From the NCBI GenBank assembly GCA_030761205.1, contig JAULJL010000035.1, forward strand, positions 11,674,001 through 11,738,000: a DNA stretch of 64,000 bases. Reading direction: 5' to 3'. The notes under the pieces were generated by a model. It was not told the origin of the DNA and did no database searches. It saw only the letters and a program-made list of their open reading frames with translations. This stretch comes from Fremontodendron californicum. Lineage: Eukaryota; Streptophyta; Magnoliopsida; Malvales; Malvaceae. Below, one piece after another: positions 43,336 through 55,801 of the stretch. Within the stretch, counting starts at the first letter, position 1; each line of letters starts with the position of its first letter. A program made the position numbers and the translations under genes.

Positions 43336-45783
43336 AGTGCTCATGAGTGTGTCCCCGATTGTTTTTCTAGACTTTGGCTTAGCCTTTCAAATTCATTTTT
43401 CCTCTTCAAATCAGAGTATATCTTCAATTCATTTTGGCTATTCTCTTTGCCCCAACAGTTTTCAAACTTTCATCAACAGAGATCTGAACTGGGTTCTATT
43501 TCTTCTTCTCATATTTGGAAATCAGGACCTATCCTGGCAGTTTTATACCTTTGGGTTAGAAAAATCCTTGTCTCATGTCAACATCAAAATGGGTATTTCA
43601 AAAAAACTATATATATATCTTTATTTGTTTTCTCATTTTGAAAACTTCTGAACAAAAAATATTAACCCCACAATGTGTGATGTACAAATCTTTTGAAGAC
43701 TGATGATCATTGCTAGAAATTTCTCTAAGTGTCAATCTGGGTTTTTTTAACTGGGGATTGGCAAGGCTTGGTATAACAAGATTCTAGCTTTTCCAGGAAA
43801 ACTACATGACAAAAATGTATATCCCTACTAGGCTCACAAATGGAACAGGTTTTATAAATCATGAATTCATTGAGAACCAAACAAATTTAACATTCTTTTA
43901 GTTTCCAAATCAAGGCATTTTGACAAGCGTCAAGATTGGCCGGGATGTTTAAACCGAAAAGTTTAATCTTGGAGAAAAAAAGTTTCAGTTTTTTGAAGAC
44001 AATCCTCTGAATGAGAGCTGTCAATTTAATAGATTCAGGAATTCCTAGATGTTCCTTGATGACCACTTTTTTAAGATGATCTTCTCTTTTGTGTTACTAA
44101 CATAAATGGCATAAAAAATTCCATCTTACTCTAGATCGCACGTTTTTGGGTTTTCGCCCTAGAGTCCCACTCTTTCCAATTTTTCTCTCTTTTTTTTTTT
44201 TGTTCTACCATACACTTGAGAGTTCTAAATTCTTCCTTAATGAAATGATAATTCGATGAGATGGGATGGGATAAAATCTGAGGAAAAACCTTTCAAATTA
44301 AATATTCATGCTTGATCAAAATGGACTTTTAAAGCACGTAATGTAGGCCATGGCTCAGGGTTTAGAAAGAAAGGATAAATAGGCCCAAAATATGTGTTTG
44401 AGGGTAAACAGATCAAGGGTCATTTCTTGAGGAGGATTCTCTTTGAAGCATTTGTCCCTTTTGGACTTTTCATTCCTTTTGACTTTTGCGTCTTTTCTTC
44501 TTCATTCTTGGCTTTCAATTTGCCATGTTTTTTCACACACTTTTTTTTTGTGTTCTTCTTTTGTTTTTCTTGGCTTTCATTTCGCCATCTTTTCCCTCTT
44601 TTTTTTTTCTTTGACAGAGTGAGCCCGTATTTATTTGGGGCTCCATTTGCTTTGTATCTGTCTTTGAGCTAGGACTCATTTCTCAATGATCTTTAAAAAG
44701 ATATTTCCTCACATTTGCCCCCCAGTGTAGAGGGTGATCCTTGATCAGGGTTCAAAGAAGAAAGAATTCTTTTGGCTCAAAAGGGGTGACTATGGATAAT
44801 TTCTTTTTTATGCGAAAGGGATATGAAAGATGGCCATTCATCATGTCAAGCACGAATATTCTTATTGAAAAGCAATCTTCAGGGGGAATAGATAATCAAA
44901 ATTCCATTTTGCACTTTGGAATCATCCGAATTCTCATATACATGATATCAAAATTTTTTTCTTCTTCTTTTTTTTTATTGCATGCCCCAATAATTCATGC
45001 GTTAGTCCATCATTTTTTCCCATATATCTATCATTTCCACATATGATGCCCCAATTTGATTAACCATGAAAAATTGTATCAACGAGGAACATAGCAAGTC
45101 TAGGCCTATTTTGAAAAGGCTGAGTTTCAAATATGAGTTCTTTGAAGAAACAATGAAAATATGACCCAAAAATGGGTTTTCTTTAGGACATGGGATAAAT
45201 CTAGTTTAACCATTATGCCCTAGGGTGTCAATCATGAAGTGATGTCTGGGTAATTGAAGTTTTATGGTCATTGGAAAAGGTCATGAATGGTTTTAGTACA
45301 AATCTTGACACACATCAAATTACCAAAATCTAGATTCTTGAAAGAATGTCTCATTTGTTTGAATTTCAAGGAATTCGAAAATTTTCAAAAAAGTTCGTTC
45401 CTTTGTTCATAGCCTAGACTAGGATTTACATCCTTACTTATTCTGCAATGACAATGCTTTTTTTTTGTAAGTTCAATAATTCATATTCCTTGAAACATTA
45501 GGTCTTTCAAGTGTTCTTGATTCAGGTTTAGGCATAGAGAAGCCCAAAAAATAGGGGGGAGGGTGTCGGGTCATGTCTAACAATGATCAACAATATTCTC
45601 GAGACTGTCCATTATTAAAAATTCCTTAATTCTTGTTTTTGCAAATTCAAATTACTGTTAAAACACAACAAACACAAAGCATTTAAAATTCAAAATTCAT
45701 TTAATTCATGTAGATGTTAACATGAGACAAGTGCTTTCATCATCACAGTGTATAGAGCTGCATGTGTCAAAAACCTAATATGA

Positions 45784-47241
45784 TCATGCACCATGTTTCT
45801 TATGAGACTTGGCTTTCCCATCTTCAAAACTTATCGAACCAGCCTTGATGAGATCCCTGACCTTGTACTTCAAAGCGGGGTAGTTCTCTATTGAGTGACC
45901 TTGTTTGCCAGAATAATAACCACAACAATCATTAGCATTATACCAGCTTGGATAAGGAGGCTTCAGAGGCCCTAATTGCATGGGTGTCACAAGGTGATTC
46001 TAGATGAGTTAAGGTAATAACTCATTGTATGTCACAGGAATCGGGTCAACCAGATTTCTTTTTCGCTTTTTATGCCCCCTTCAATTATTCCCAAGGGTGT
46101 TCGATTGATAGACAGATGTAAATTCTGGAGTAGTTGCAGTCATTGGTTGGTAGGGATAAAACCTTGAGAGACATTGTTCAGGGTAGAGTAAAATGGCTGA
46201 TACGAGGAGAATTGGGGAGGTAGGGCAAAGCCTTCCACGACTTGGGTATCTTCCTTTTTCTTTTCAGATGCCCCTTTTTTTCTTGATATTGGATGTTCTT
46301 TCTCCTTCAATTTTCCCATCCTTGATAGCATTCTCAATCATCTCCCCTGAAATTACCATGTCCGAAAGATTCTTCGTGGTTTTGCCGACAAGTATATCAT
46401 AGTACGGGGCCTGCAGTGTATTCACAAAAATGACAGTGGTTTCCTTCTGAGTTAAGGGCGATTGTACTTGGGCGGCCAGGCCTATCCACCGTTGCGCATA
46501 TTCTTTGAAGCTCTCAGTAGCTCTTTTCTTCATATTTTGCAAGGTGAGACGGTCAGGGGCCATGTCGGTCATATGCTTGTACTGGTTTAGAAAAACCCTA
46601 GCTAGGTCATTCCAAGAGCGAACCTGATCCTTGCTCAACTGACTATACCACCTAATTGCGGACCCGCTAAGGCTATCCTGAAAGCAGTGAATCAAAAGCT
46701 TATCATTATCTATATGACTTGTCATCTTTCGGCAGAACATAGTGATGTGGACTGACGAATCGGTCGTCCCGTCATATTTCACAAAGTCAGGGATCTTGAA
46801 CTTAGGAGGAATGACTAAATCGAGGACCAAACATCGTTTTTTCGCATCTAAACTCCCAAATACATCTGTACTTTCTACTGCCCGGAGCCTTTCATCTAAC
46901 AACTGATATTTCCCTTGGGAATCTGCCAACTCAACCTCATTTACTGCAACCATTTTCAACTTTGTCTGTTCAGCTGGATCATCTGAGTTTAGGACATTGA
47001 CGGGGTTAACCGTGTTCTGGGCATCAATCATTACGATCTCATTCTGACCTTTTTGTGCCTCTAACCCTTTCCTGGCGACAAAGTTTTCAGTATATCCTTT
47101 TCCCTTGATTACGGCGGACATCAGCTCCATCAATTTAGTCATCTGATCCTTAGATTCTGCTTGAGACTTTGCTAGCTGTTCTCGCAATTCTTTCTGTTCC
47201 CTTTCCATTTTTTCCATTCGGGCAACTTGTTCATCCTCCAT
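45784..47241 (-). pseudogene. Tat/Ogre gag of element C (frameshifted)
   Basis: The main open part is 47241-46264 (325 aa): a charged coiled-coil N-terminus (MEKMEREQKELREQLAKSQ), then a capsid region with LVIPPKFKIPDFVKYDGTT, LLIHCFQDSLSGSAIRWYSQ and ESFKEYAQRW, diagnostic of Tat/Ogre Gag. A frameshift near 46300 moves the sequence to the frame of 46337-46140 (KKGASEKKKEDTQVVEGFA). Another shift leads to 45990-45784, which holds the nucleocapsid-like PPYPSWYNAND-C-CGYYSGKQGHSIENY. The zinc-knuckle cysteines are partly replaced (Tyr, Asn). Gag would not be made whole. Confidence 0.85.
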
Positions 47242-48110
47242 AGCACTAGCCTGTATTAAAAGGGTACTCAGTACTTCTTATAACTCTGATTTGAAATGGA
47301 AATTCTTTCAAAGACTCTTAAAGCCAAGCCAACTTCTGTTTTATTTCCCCCAAATGTATGTCATGATGAATGAGCCATAATTGTCATTTGATGCATGTGA
47401 AGAATAAAAGAAATGATGTATGGACATATATAGTGGAAACATGCTGACCATGTATGTAATAAATGCAATCACGATGCCAACATGTTGCAAGCAAAGAATA
47501 AACAAATCAACGCATGGATATATGCAATAAATGATCATGTACATTTTAGCGTATTTCCTAGTGAATGATCATATACCCTATGAATGCAACACGGTGTCAA
47601 TTATGATACATGCAAGCAATGAATGATTGATACAGAGTATATACAAAGAAAATCATGCTAACCATGTGTGTCATGAATGCGACCTAATGCTAACATGATG
47701 TATGTAATAAGCAAATTAATGCATGGATATATACAGAAAAATCATGCTGATTATGAATGCATAAATGCAACCTGATGCTAACATGATACATGTATGAATG
47801 TATGGTATGACCAATAATTGATCGGATGCAAAATGCAAAAGGGAAGTTATCATGGTGGAAATAAGAATCGGAGGAACTTAATCATCAACATCTCATAAAT
47901 TTGAAGCACAGTCAACTCATTCCCATATCATTGTTCACAATGGTATAAACCATGTTTTACAAAATCTGAGCAGTAGTTAAAACTATCTTTACAAGAACTT
48001 TATTCTTCCTAGCATCCTAAGGCTATAAGAGCCGGAACTGAATAAGTGAAATCCTATTACATCATATAAGACCGAAGTCTTTCCACCTCAATGTTGTAAA
48101 TCTCCCAATC
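47242..48110 (-). other. Spacer between the two gag-like regions of C
   Basis: AT-rich spacer with imperfect repeats of GACCTAATGCTAACATGAT and TGCATGGATATATACAGA, the same family as the 5' untranslated region at 49080-49500. This suggests the repeats-plus-gag block was duplicated. No ORF of interest. Confidence 0.5.
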
Positions 48111-49064
48111 CTAATGACGCTTTCCCAATCCTCTGTTAATCAGTGTCGTTGGATCCAACCACTTGGCATCTGTAAGAGTTTGCACTTTCTTTTTGAATGC
48201 TATATAGTCTTCAATGTTATGGCCAACAATTCCACAATGATAATCACATCTTGCATTTGGATTAGACCACCTTGGATATGGTGGTAACAGCGATTTCAAT
48301 GGGGCACAGGCAATCATGTGATTTTGGATCAGTCTAGGGAGAAGCTCTCGGGAGCTAATTGGAAAGGGATCAAAATGCATTTGGGTCTTATCCTGGGGTT
48401 GTTTCTTAATCACACATGGCCTAGGAGTTGGGGCACTTGGTGGTGGCACTAAGGTCCGAACCAGAGTGTTTACATGGAGATGTGGTGGAACAGCATGGTA
48501 AGGGTATGGATTTGGACACGGGGCTTTGCAGGGTTGTACATAGCTTGAGGTTCCTATCCCAGATGCTAGATAAGGTGATTGATGAGGGAAGCAATATGAA
48601 CTGGCAGTTGGTGGTGATGGAGTGGGATTCAGGAATCCCATAGTGGTCATCCCAATGGACGATTGGACCATAGTAGGGTGAGGATATTGGTTTGGAGCTA
48701 GAACAGTTTACAGGTACGGTACAGGATCCGGGGTTTCTATCTTTGGTATCAGGCTCTCAGGTTTAATCATTTTCACGATTTTGTCCATAATTTCATCAGG
48801 ATTGCAACATTTGTGGCATTGACAAGTGCAGGATCCAGCAATGATTGTATGTTCTGGATCTAATGGTTTTGGTTGATCCGAAGACGATACAGAGCCCTGA
48901 GAAAGTTCCTCTTTACTCTTACCCATATCCTCAACCATTTTTAACAATTTGGCGAGTTGTTCTTTCATTTCCCGGATTTCATGCCTAAACACCTCTTGAT
49001 TGAGTTCCAAAGCATTCAGTCGTTCCTCCGATTCATTCCTCATATCTCGAACCCTTTCGTGCAA
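48111..49064 (-). pseudogene. Second gag-like ORF of C, lacking the capsid core
   Basis: One 318-codon frame with a single TAA at 48708-48710. The N-terminal part (49064-48708) is a coiled coil (NESEERLNALELNQEVFRHE) followed by CTCQCHKC. Downstream is a Pro/Tyr/Ser-rich stretch, then SRELLPRLIQNHMIA and LPPYPRWSNPNARCDYHCG with GHNIEDY and KKKVQTL, the C-terminal nucleocapsid-like end of Tat Gag. The central capsid domain is missing. It may be a shortened gag duplicate or an Ogre-type ORF1; I cannot tell which. Confidence 0.7.
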
Positions 49065-50662
49065 ATGAAAATGCCATGAAATTAAGAATACAATTATGAA
49101 TGTACATGCTCTATTCCTTGATTATGAATACAATTATGAATGTACATGCTCTATTCCTATGTGCATGAATATACTGATGATTAATGCATGAACATATACA
49201 GAGAAATTATGATGACTATGTATGCCATGGATGCAATCTAATGCCAATATGATGCATTGAATAAATTGATGCACAGGTATATACAAATAATGACTATGCA
49301 TGTCATAAACGTATTTTATAATGAATGACCATGCATGCTATGATGTCAAAATTATACATGCTAAGACTAAATGAATTAATACAAAGGTAGGTACAAAGAA
49401 TGACCATGTATATCACAAATGTATTCTACAATGAATAACCATGCATGTTAGGACTGTGACATGATGTCAACATGATACAAATAAATTAACCAATGATTAC
49501 ACGAAATTGGTGGGACCTAAATCTTGATTATTCAAAAATCTCATTATGCAAGATTTGCCTCCAAATTTATGATTTTTTTGAAACATGTTTTTTCAATGAA
49601 AAACCAATCATATTATTTCCAAAAGAATTTCGGGGTAGTGGATCCTTCTATGGTACAATATGCAAATATTCATGTAACACTACCGGTTTTATGAAATCAT
49701 CAAATGAAATTATTATCACCATCGATTTATTGCAAAGAATGAGATAAAAAATACAACGATAAATGTACATGCTCTATTCACACATGGATGAAATGTGCAA
49801 AAATGTTTGATAAAGAATGTTTGTATTTTGAATTTCAAAAGGTTAGTGAACACTTGCCCCAACAATATCTACTTATATAGGCATCACGGTGCCTTTGGGG
49901 CGGATTATCACATTTATTACGGGCGATGTACGTACATTGTTGCCCGATCTACAAAACTTCTTCAGAATGTAAAATAGGTAACAAAAGGTTTAGAAATGTC
50001 CCTCCATGTGTTCCTATTTTCGGTATATCTAACGAAAATCCGGCATGGGTTCGCCTAGGTTCACTATATGAAGGTGAATCGATTCTAAAGGCCCCGAATT
50101 GCTCCTCACAGTCGCCGGTGAAGGCTAGTAATGCACCCCGATAAAAGCGGGTCCAATTCGTTAGAGTATATTTTTCTATGCCCGTACGGAGGATTATCAT
50201 GAAGGCATTAGGTACTTTATACTCCGAAAGTGTTTTACTAGCCCATACGGAGGATCAATCACGAAGGCGTAGTTACTTTACTCCCACTTAAAAGGATGAA
50301 ACCCGGGTAGAGGATTCATGATATGCAAATGCAAATACAGTGTGTGCGGAGGAATAAAACAAACCTGTCACCACCTATTCTACAACCCTTATTCTAAATA
50401 CCCCACTAAAATCAAACAATGTAAAGCATCAGTCAAGCAATCATATAAATGTACGTGACAAAATAACCAAAGAACAAGTAATAATATGAATCCACATGAA
50501 TATGGACATATTAAAACATTTTTTATTTTCAAAATTCTCTTTTATTTTAAAAATATGGGAATTAAAATTAAATACCAATTAAACCAACAAAATCGAGACT
50601 TCGATAACACACGACTAATTCTAGGCCTGACTCTCTAATAGTCCCCAGCGGAGTCGCCAAGC
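49065..50662 (-). other. C 5' untranslated region with primer-binding site
   Basis: Non-coding repeats of ATGACCATGCATGTCATAA type (49080-49500), then GC-richer segments with GGCATCACGGTGCCTTTGGGG and GTCGCCGGTGAAGGCTAGTA. The PBS on the minus strand (complement of 50641-50659) is TGGCGACTCCGCTGGGGAC, three bases before the LTR. Confidence 0.7.
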
Positions 50663-53600
50663 TGGCACAACCTAAAAAATAACGAGTCTAATCGCAAGAC
50701 TTTATTATTCGTTAAGCGTGACATTAAGAAAAAACCCAGGAAAAGTCGAATTAATTCCTCTAGAAAAATGAAGGTTTTGAAAATGGCCTTAAAAAAGACA
50801 TGGAGTCGCCACCAATCTTTTTTAGCTAGGTGTGATCGGCCACCTATTAAAACCGGTTTTATAAAATATTTTAAAATTAATTAAAACATTTTTAAAACCA
50901 ATTTCAAGTCTGCGTTTTAAACCAGAGAAATCAAAGAAACGGGTTCGGGACTCGGTTACGTGTGGGAAAGGATTAGCACCCCCACAACGCCTGTATAAAA
51001 GGGTACCTTATTAATCATGTATTATCTCAAGTCAGTAAAAAAGTCGGTTTTAAATTTAGTATTTCAAGCTAATTCCCAATTTAAAGAAAAATTATTCCAT
51101 TTTTAATTGAAAATGATCCGGAATTTATAAATTCAAAATTTTCCTATATTCCCCAACAAACGTGGCAAAATATAGAAATTTTTATTATTTTTGGAAAACT
51201 TTCCGAATCATTCTCATTTTTTTTTGAAAGAAAGATATTCCTTTATTAATGATAATTAATGATATTCCTCCAGCAAACCCGGTAGAGGACTCATGAATTA
51301 TTTTAACTCGGGAATATCTTTATCTTTTATTGAAAATCATTATCCTTTTGAAAACATTTTAAAAGATATGAATATGTATATGCATGACATAAATGAAATG
51401 ACATAGCAAAATCTAAATAATATAATGCATCCTAAATAATATAATTTAAACGCCTTAGCATATTCTAAATGAAATGAAATGTCCTAAGTTATATGACATA
51501 TTCTAAATGAAATGAAATGACCTAGGTAACATAATATATTCTATATGAAATGTAATATCCTAAGTCATATGATATATTCTAAATGAAATGAAATGACCTA
51601 GGTGACATAATATATTCTATATGAAATAAAATAACCTAGGTAACATGATATATTCTTTATGAAATGACATAATTTAAATGACATGGCAAATATGGATGAT
51701 ATGGCATATAATTTAAATGACATGGAATATAAAATAATACTATCATATAATATGCATGGAAATAAAATGAAAATAATAATGCATGAACATGCTAAATAAT
51801 ATAACAAAAAAAAATAATTAAATAAAAAGCATAGGATATCATGAAATATTCCAAATCATATAATAAACAATATAACATAACTCAAAATCATAACAATATC
51901 ATAGAAATTATCATAGCAAAAATCACATATTATATAAAATGCATGAATATGAAAAATGCAATGCACGAAAATGTATTTTTTCCTTTAATTAAGGAAATCC
52001 GTATATCTAAAAAGATATCCGGCTACCTTAGGAAAATATGTCAAATTAAATATTCTAAAACCAAAATACTTTGTGATTGTTTGAAAACAATTTGGAAAAG
52101 CTTAGGTTAAAAATAAAAAACTAGGTTAAACCTTTTTTAAAATGGCTCTAATTTCCAAAGTTTAAAATCCTGGACTTGACTACCCTTAACCCGAGACTTA
52201 AAAAATTATTTTTTAAGTTTAAAAAGGCTTAGAAGCTACCCTAAGTCAGTAGCTAAACTTCCTAATCAGCTCCCTCTAAGTCACATAACGAAAACAGAAA
52301 AATGATTTTTCTTTAAATTCAATTCTGATTCCACTGTCCAGTTTTAAGCCACGATTTTTTACCCTATTTTTAAAAATTCTAAAAAAATACTGGAGACTCA
52401 GGACATGTAAAAATACACGGGAAAAAATCATCTTAATTTTTTGATTAATGATGAATGCCCAGAAAAATCGGGAAAGTACGAGTACTGGGTGAAAAAATTG
52501 TTTTGACAAAATACATTTTTGCCTTTGATAAAATCATTTAAAAATCAAAGTAAAAATATTTAAGACTCACAAACAGTAGCTAGGACTTTTTGAAAGTTAG
52601 ATAAAAATTGGCTAAGTAAAAAAATCACAAAGGTAGAATAATCAATTTGACAAACTTTAATTTTCCACAAGTGTGCTCAAGAGAGCATGACTTTGAACCA
52701 TTAATTGGCCTAAGTCATTAGTCAAGTGGCATGAACATGAAATGCATGAAAAAACTACAGCAAATATGATGCATGAAATGCATGAGTTTAAACCTAAATG
52801 TCATAAAAAAAATGCATGGCATCAATATAGTGACCTAGACCTAAATGAACTTGCATGGCATTTAATGCAACCTAGGTCTAAATGCATGGACATGCTTGGC
52901 AAAATAAACCAAACCTAACGACTAAAACATGCATGGCAATATCACAAACACAAGGCATGCTTAAACCAAAAACTCAACCAAATATTATGCAAACCTAACC
53001 TATCAACTAACATAGCAAAAATGCACACATAATGCTAGATAACACATGGAGTAGCCGAATGGCCTCAAGCTCCAACAAGCATGGCATTTTTACAAATACT
53101 TGGTATACTTAAACTAAATACTCAATCAAATGTCATGCAAATGCAAACCTACCAACTAACATGGCAAAAATGCACATACAATGTAAAACACATGGAGTAG
53201 CCGAATGGCCTCAAGCTCCAACAAGCATGGCATTTTCACAAACACTTGATATGCTAACATGCTCAACTAAAATATAATACTCAAATCATGCAAACACAAA
53301 GTAGAAATACTAAAACCAAACAAGCATTTTCACAAACACTTGATATACTAACATGCTCAACTAAAATATAACACTCAAATCATGCAAACACAAAGTGGAG
53401 ATATTAAAACCAAACAAGCATTTTCACAAACACTTGATATACTAACATGCTCAACTAAAATATAACACTCAAATCATGCAAACACAAAATAGAGATACTA
53501 AAACCAAACAAGCATTTTCACAAACACTTGATATACTAAATATAAAACATCAACAAATTTAAACATTATTAAAACAGAAAATGAAAAATGCAAGAACATG

Positions 53601-55796
53601 ATATTTAAATCATAAATGGCAACAAATAAAGCAACCAAATTAAAACATGATTCAAATATATGAAGTAGAAGAACACTTAAAGAATCAAGATTAAAGAAAA
53701 TAACATAAATAACATGATAAATTAAACAAAACGGCAACATTAAAAATAATATAGGCCATTCGGCCATGGTGAGGAAAATAAAAAAAATGTAAGAAAACTT
53801 TGTTTAATAAAAAGATGAAGAAAGAACTTAAAAGGAATATAAAAAACACTTACTTAAAAAGAAAACTCACCAAATAATAATCAAAATAGCAAAAACAAGA
53901 ATAGAAAATCAAGAAAGTGCAAGAGTTGGTGCTCAAGAGCAACCTCAAGAAGCTATATTTCAAGCTTTATCTCTTCAAACTTTCCTTTCTTTTCTAAACT
54001 TTTTCTTTTTGCTTTCAACCAAGGAGAGAAAAACTAAGTAAAACAAAGAGAAATCTGAAAAAAAAAAAAATGAAGTCTGAAAATGAAAATTCTGGATCCT
54101 TCCCTAGTGCTGGCCGAACCCGCCCAAAATGAACTAGGATGTTGTCATTTTGGTTCCAACCAACTTCCCATCCAATGGCTAGTAATTCAAGGTGAAAAAT
54201 CATGAAATTATCACCCTTAGCTTAGCATATCAGCTGTCCATAATTACAGCTATTCAAGAATAATGTTGACACTCTCCCTTGGCATATGTGGCTTAATCAC
54301 AATAGCTTGATCAAAAAGAATCTCTAACTAACTCTTAATTCTTGGCCATTTGATTGAAAAATCAGAAGCTTCCTCCTTCCTTTTGGCCTTGGCAGGCCAG
54401 CACTTCTCTTTTCCAGCCCAAGTATGATTTTTTGAAAGGCCAAAAGAAGCCCTTTTCGGTTGCTTGGGTGAAATGACCGTTTTGCCCCCCGGATGCAAAT
54501 AAATGGAAAACGGACTCCAAATTCAAATGTTATTATTTTTAAATACTTTCAAAATAATAAAATATTGAATTCTGGAAGCTTTGAAAATTTTATGAGTCCG
54601 TTTGTTATTTATTTGGATTTTTTCTTCCAAAAATGCCCTTTCATGCCCCCACATTTTACCATTTTTAAACGAGCTCCAAATCAATATTTTTCTTCACCAA
54701 TCTCTTCCAAATAATTTAAAAGTTTGATCTAGAAGTTTTCATAATTTTTGGAGCTCATTTGGTATTTTTTTGGGATTTATCTGCTTGAATTACTACATAG
54801 AGGCTCGGGATTTGGCCATTTTGCAAACAAACTCCGAATCAAGATTTTTTTTCGCCAATCTCTTCCAAATAATTTAAAAACGATCTTTGCAAAATTTCAG
54901 AATTTTTGGAGTCCATTTGCTATTTTTTCGGGATTTATCTTCTTGAATTATTGCATAGGAGGCCCGGGATTTGGCCATTTTGCAAACGAACTCCGAATCA
55001 AGATTTTCTTTCGCCAATCTCTTTCAAATGATTTAAGAATGAGATTTGAAAATTTTCAAAATTTTCGGAGTCCATTTGCTATTTTTCCCAAATTTTCCAA
55101 TTTTGCCCTTTTGCCTCCGAAACCCGGTTTTGCTCAAAACAAGTTCGATTTTCAGATTTTCTTCATGATGAGCCTTGGGCTATCTCTTTTTACTCATTCC
55201 TCATCCACTGGGGGGTTTAGTCTTACCAAGTCGGGCCATTTCTGTAATTCTTCCCGATTTCATCGAAATCCACCAAAAACCCTAATTCTCGGTTTTCTTC
55301 CGGATTGACTTTTCTTTCAGTTTTTCTTTCAAGTGGCTTCTCCATTACCCGTAGTCAGTGCTTATCTTTCATTTGGAACCTTCAATTTCGACCAATTTGG
55401 TCGTTTAAGCACTTTTCCCCAAATTTCTCGGATTAGGGTTTTCTTTTTACTGAATCTCCAAATCCCAATTTTTCGAACTCCATATCTTTCGATGTAGACC
55501 TTGGATTATCAAAATTCTTTCGCCATTTTTCAATTGAGCTTCAAATCTTGATTTTGAAAGTGGGTTGACTTTTTTAGTAGTTGACTTTTTGAGGTTGACT
55601 TTTTGAGGTTGAGTTTTTCGGGGTTGACTCTTTTCGGGGTTGGCTTTTTTTGAGTTTGACTTTTTATGCTTTCCCTCTTAAACTAAGTCTCAGAGTACCA
55701 CCTGCAGGATGAAAAAAGTTGTTTTACATTCTGAAACCTCAATTTAGGAAGAAAACATACCTATTTTAGTGGTGCACACAAAATTAGGTGTCTACA
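50663..55796 (-). repeat. 5' LTR of element C
   Basis: A 5134-bp LTR (plus-strand TGGCACAACC to GGTGTCTACA) followed by the TSD CTAAT. It has the same internal repeat blocks as the 3' LTR. Substitutions and small indels between the two are frequent, so C is older than X or Y. Confidence 0.88.
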
Positions 55797-55801
55797 CTAA
55801 T

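Larger units (their letters stand above)
41046..45783 (-). other. C 3' untranslated region rich in tandem repeats
   Basis: On the minus strand the sequence next to the 3' LTR is AAAGAGGGGCAAC, the polypurine tract. A pyrimidine run lies at 41137-41310 on plus. Then come two tandem families (separate entries) and about 2.4 kb of unique non-coding sequence to the end of gag. The usual pol region is absent. Short open frames here have no recognisable motif. Confidence 0.65.
35931..55796 (-). mobile_element. Complete Tat/Ogre-type retrotransposon C (non-autonomous)
   Basis: A 19.9-kb minus-strand element. LTRs are at 50663-55796 (5') and 35931-41045 (3'), each about 5.1 kb; TSD CTAAT at 35926-35930 and 55797-55801; PBS at 50641-50659; polypurine tract next to 41046. 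Huge LTRs, this PBS type and a Tat-type Gag place it with Ogre/Tat. Only gag-like sequence is present (45784-49064). I found no protease, RT, RNase H or integrase in the 41-45.7 kb region, so it must have been moved in trans. It sits inside the 5' LTR of element B. Confidence 0.9.

Noticed and set aside
44394..44672. 92-codon hydrophobic frame in C's 3' region
   Set aside because: Phe/Leu-rich translation of a T-rich stretch without a credible signal or domain. The homologous stretch in B (29560-29800) is not open.
54748..55308. 186-codon open frame in an LTR
   Set aside because: It is the translation of the ~155-bp LTR tandem repeat. Other LTR copies have stops at the same places.
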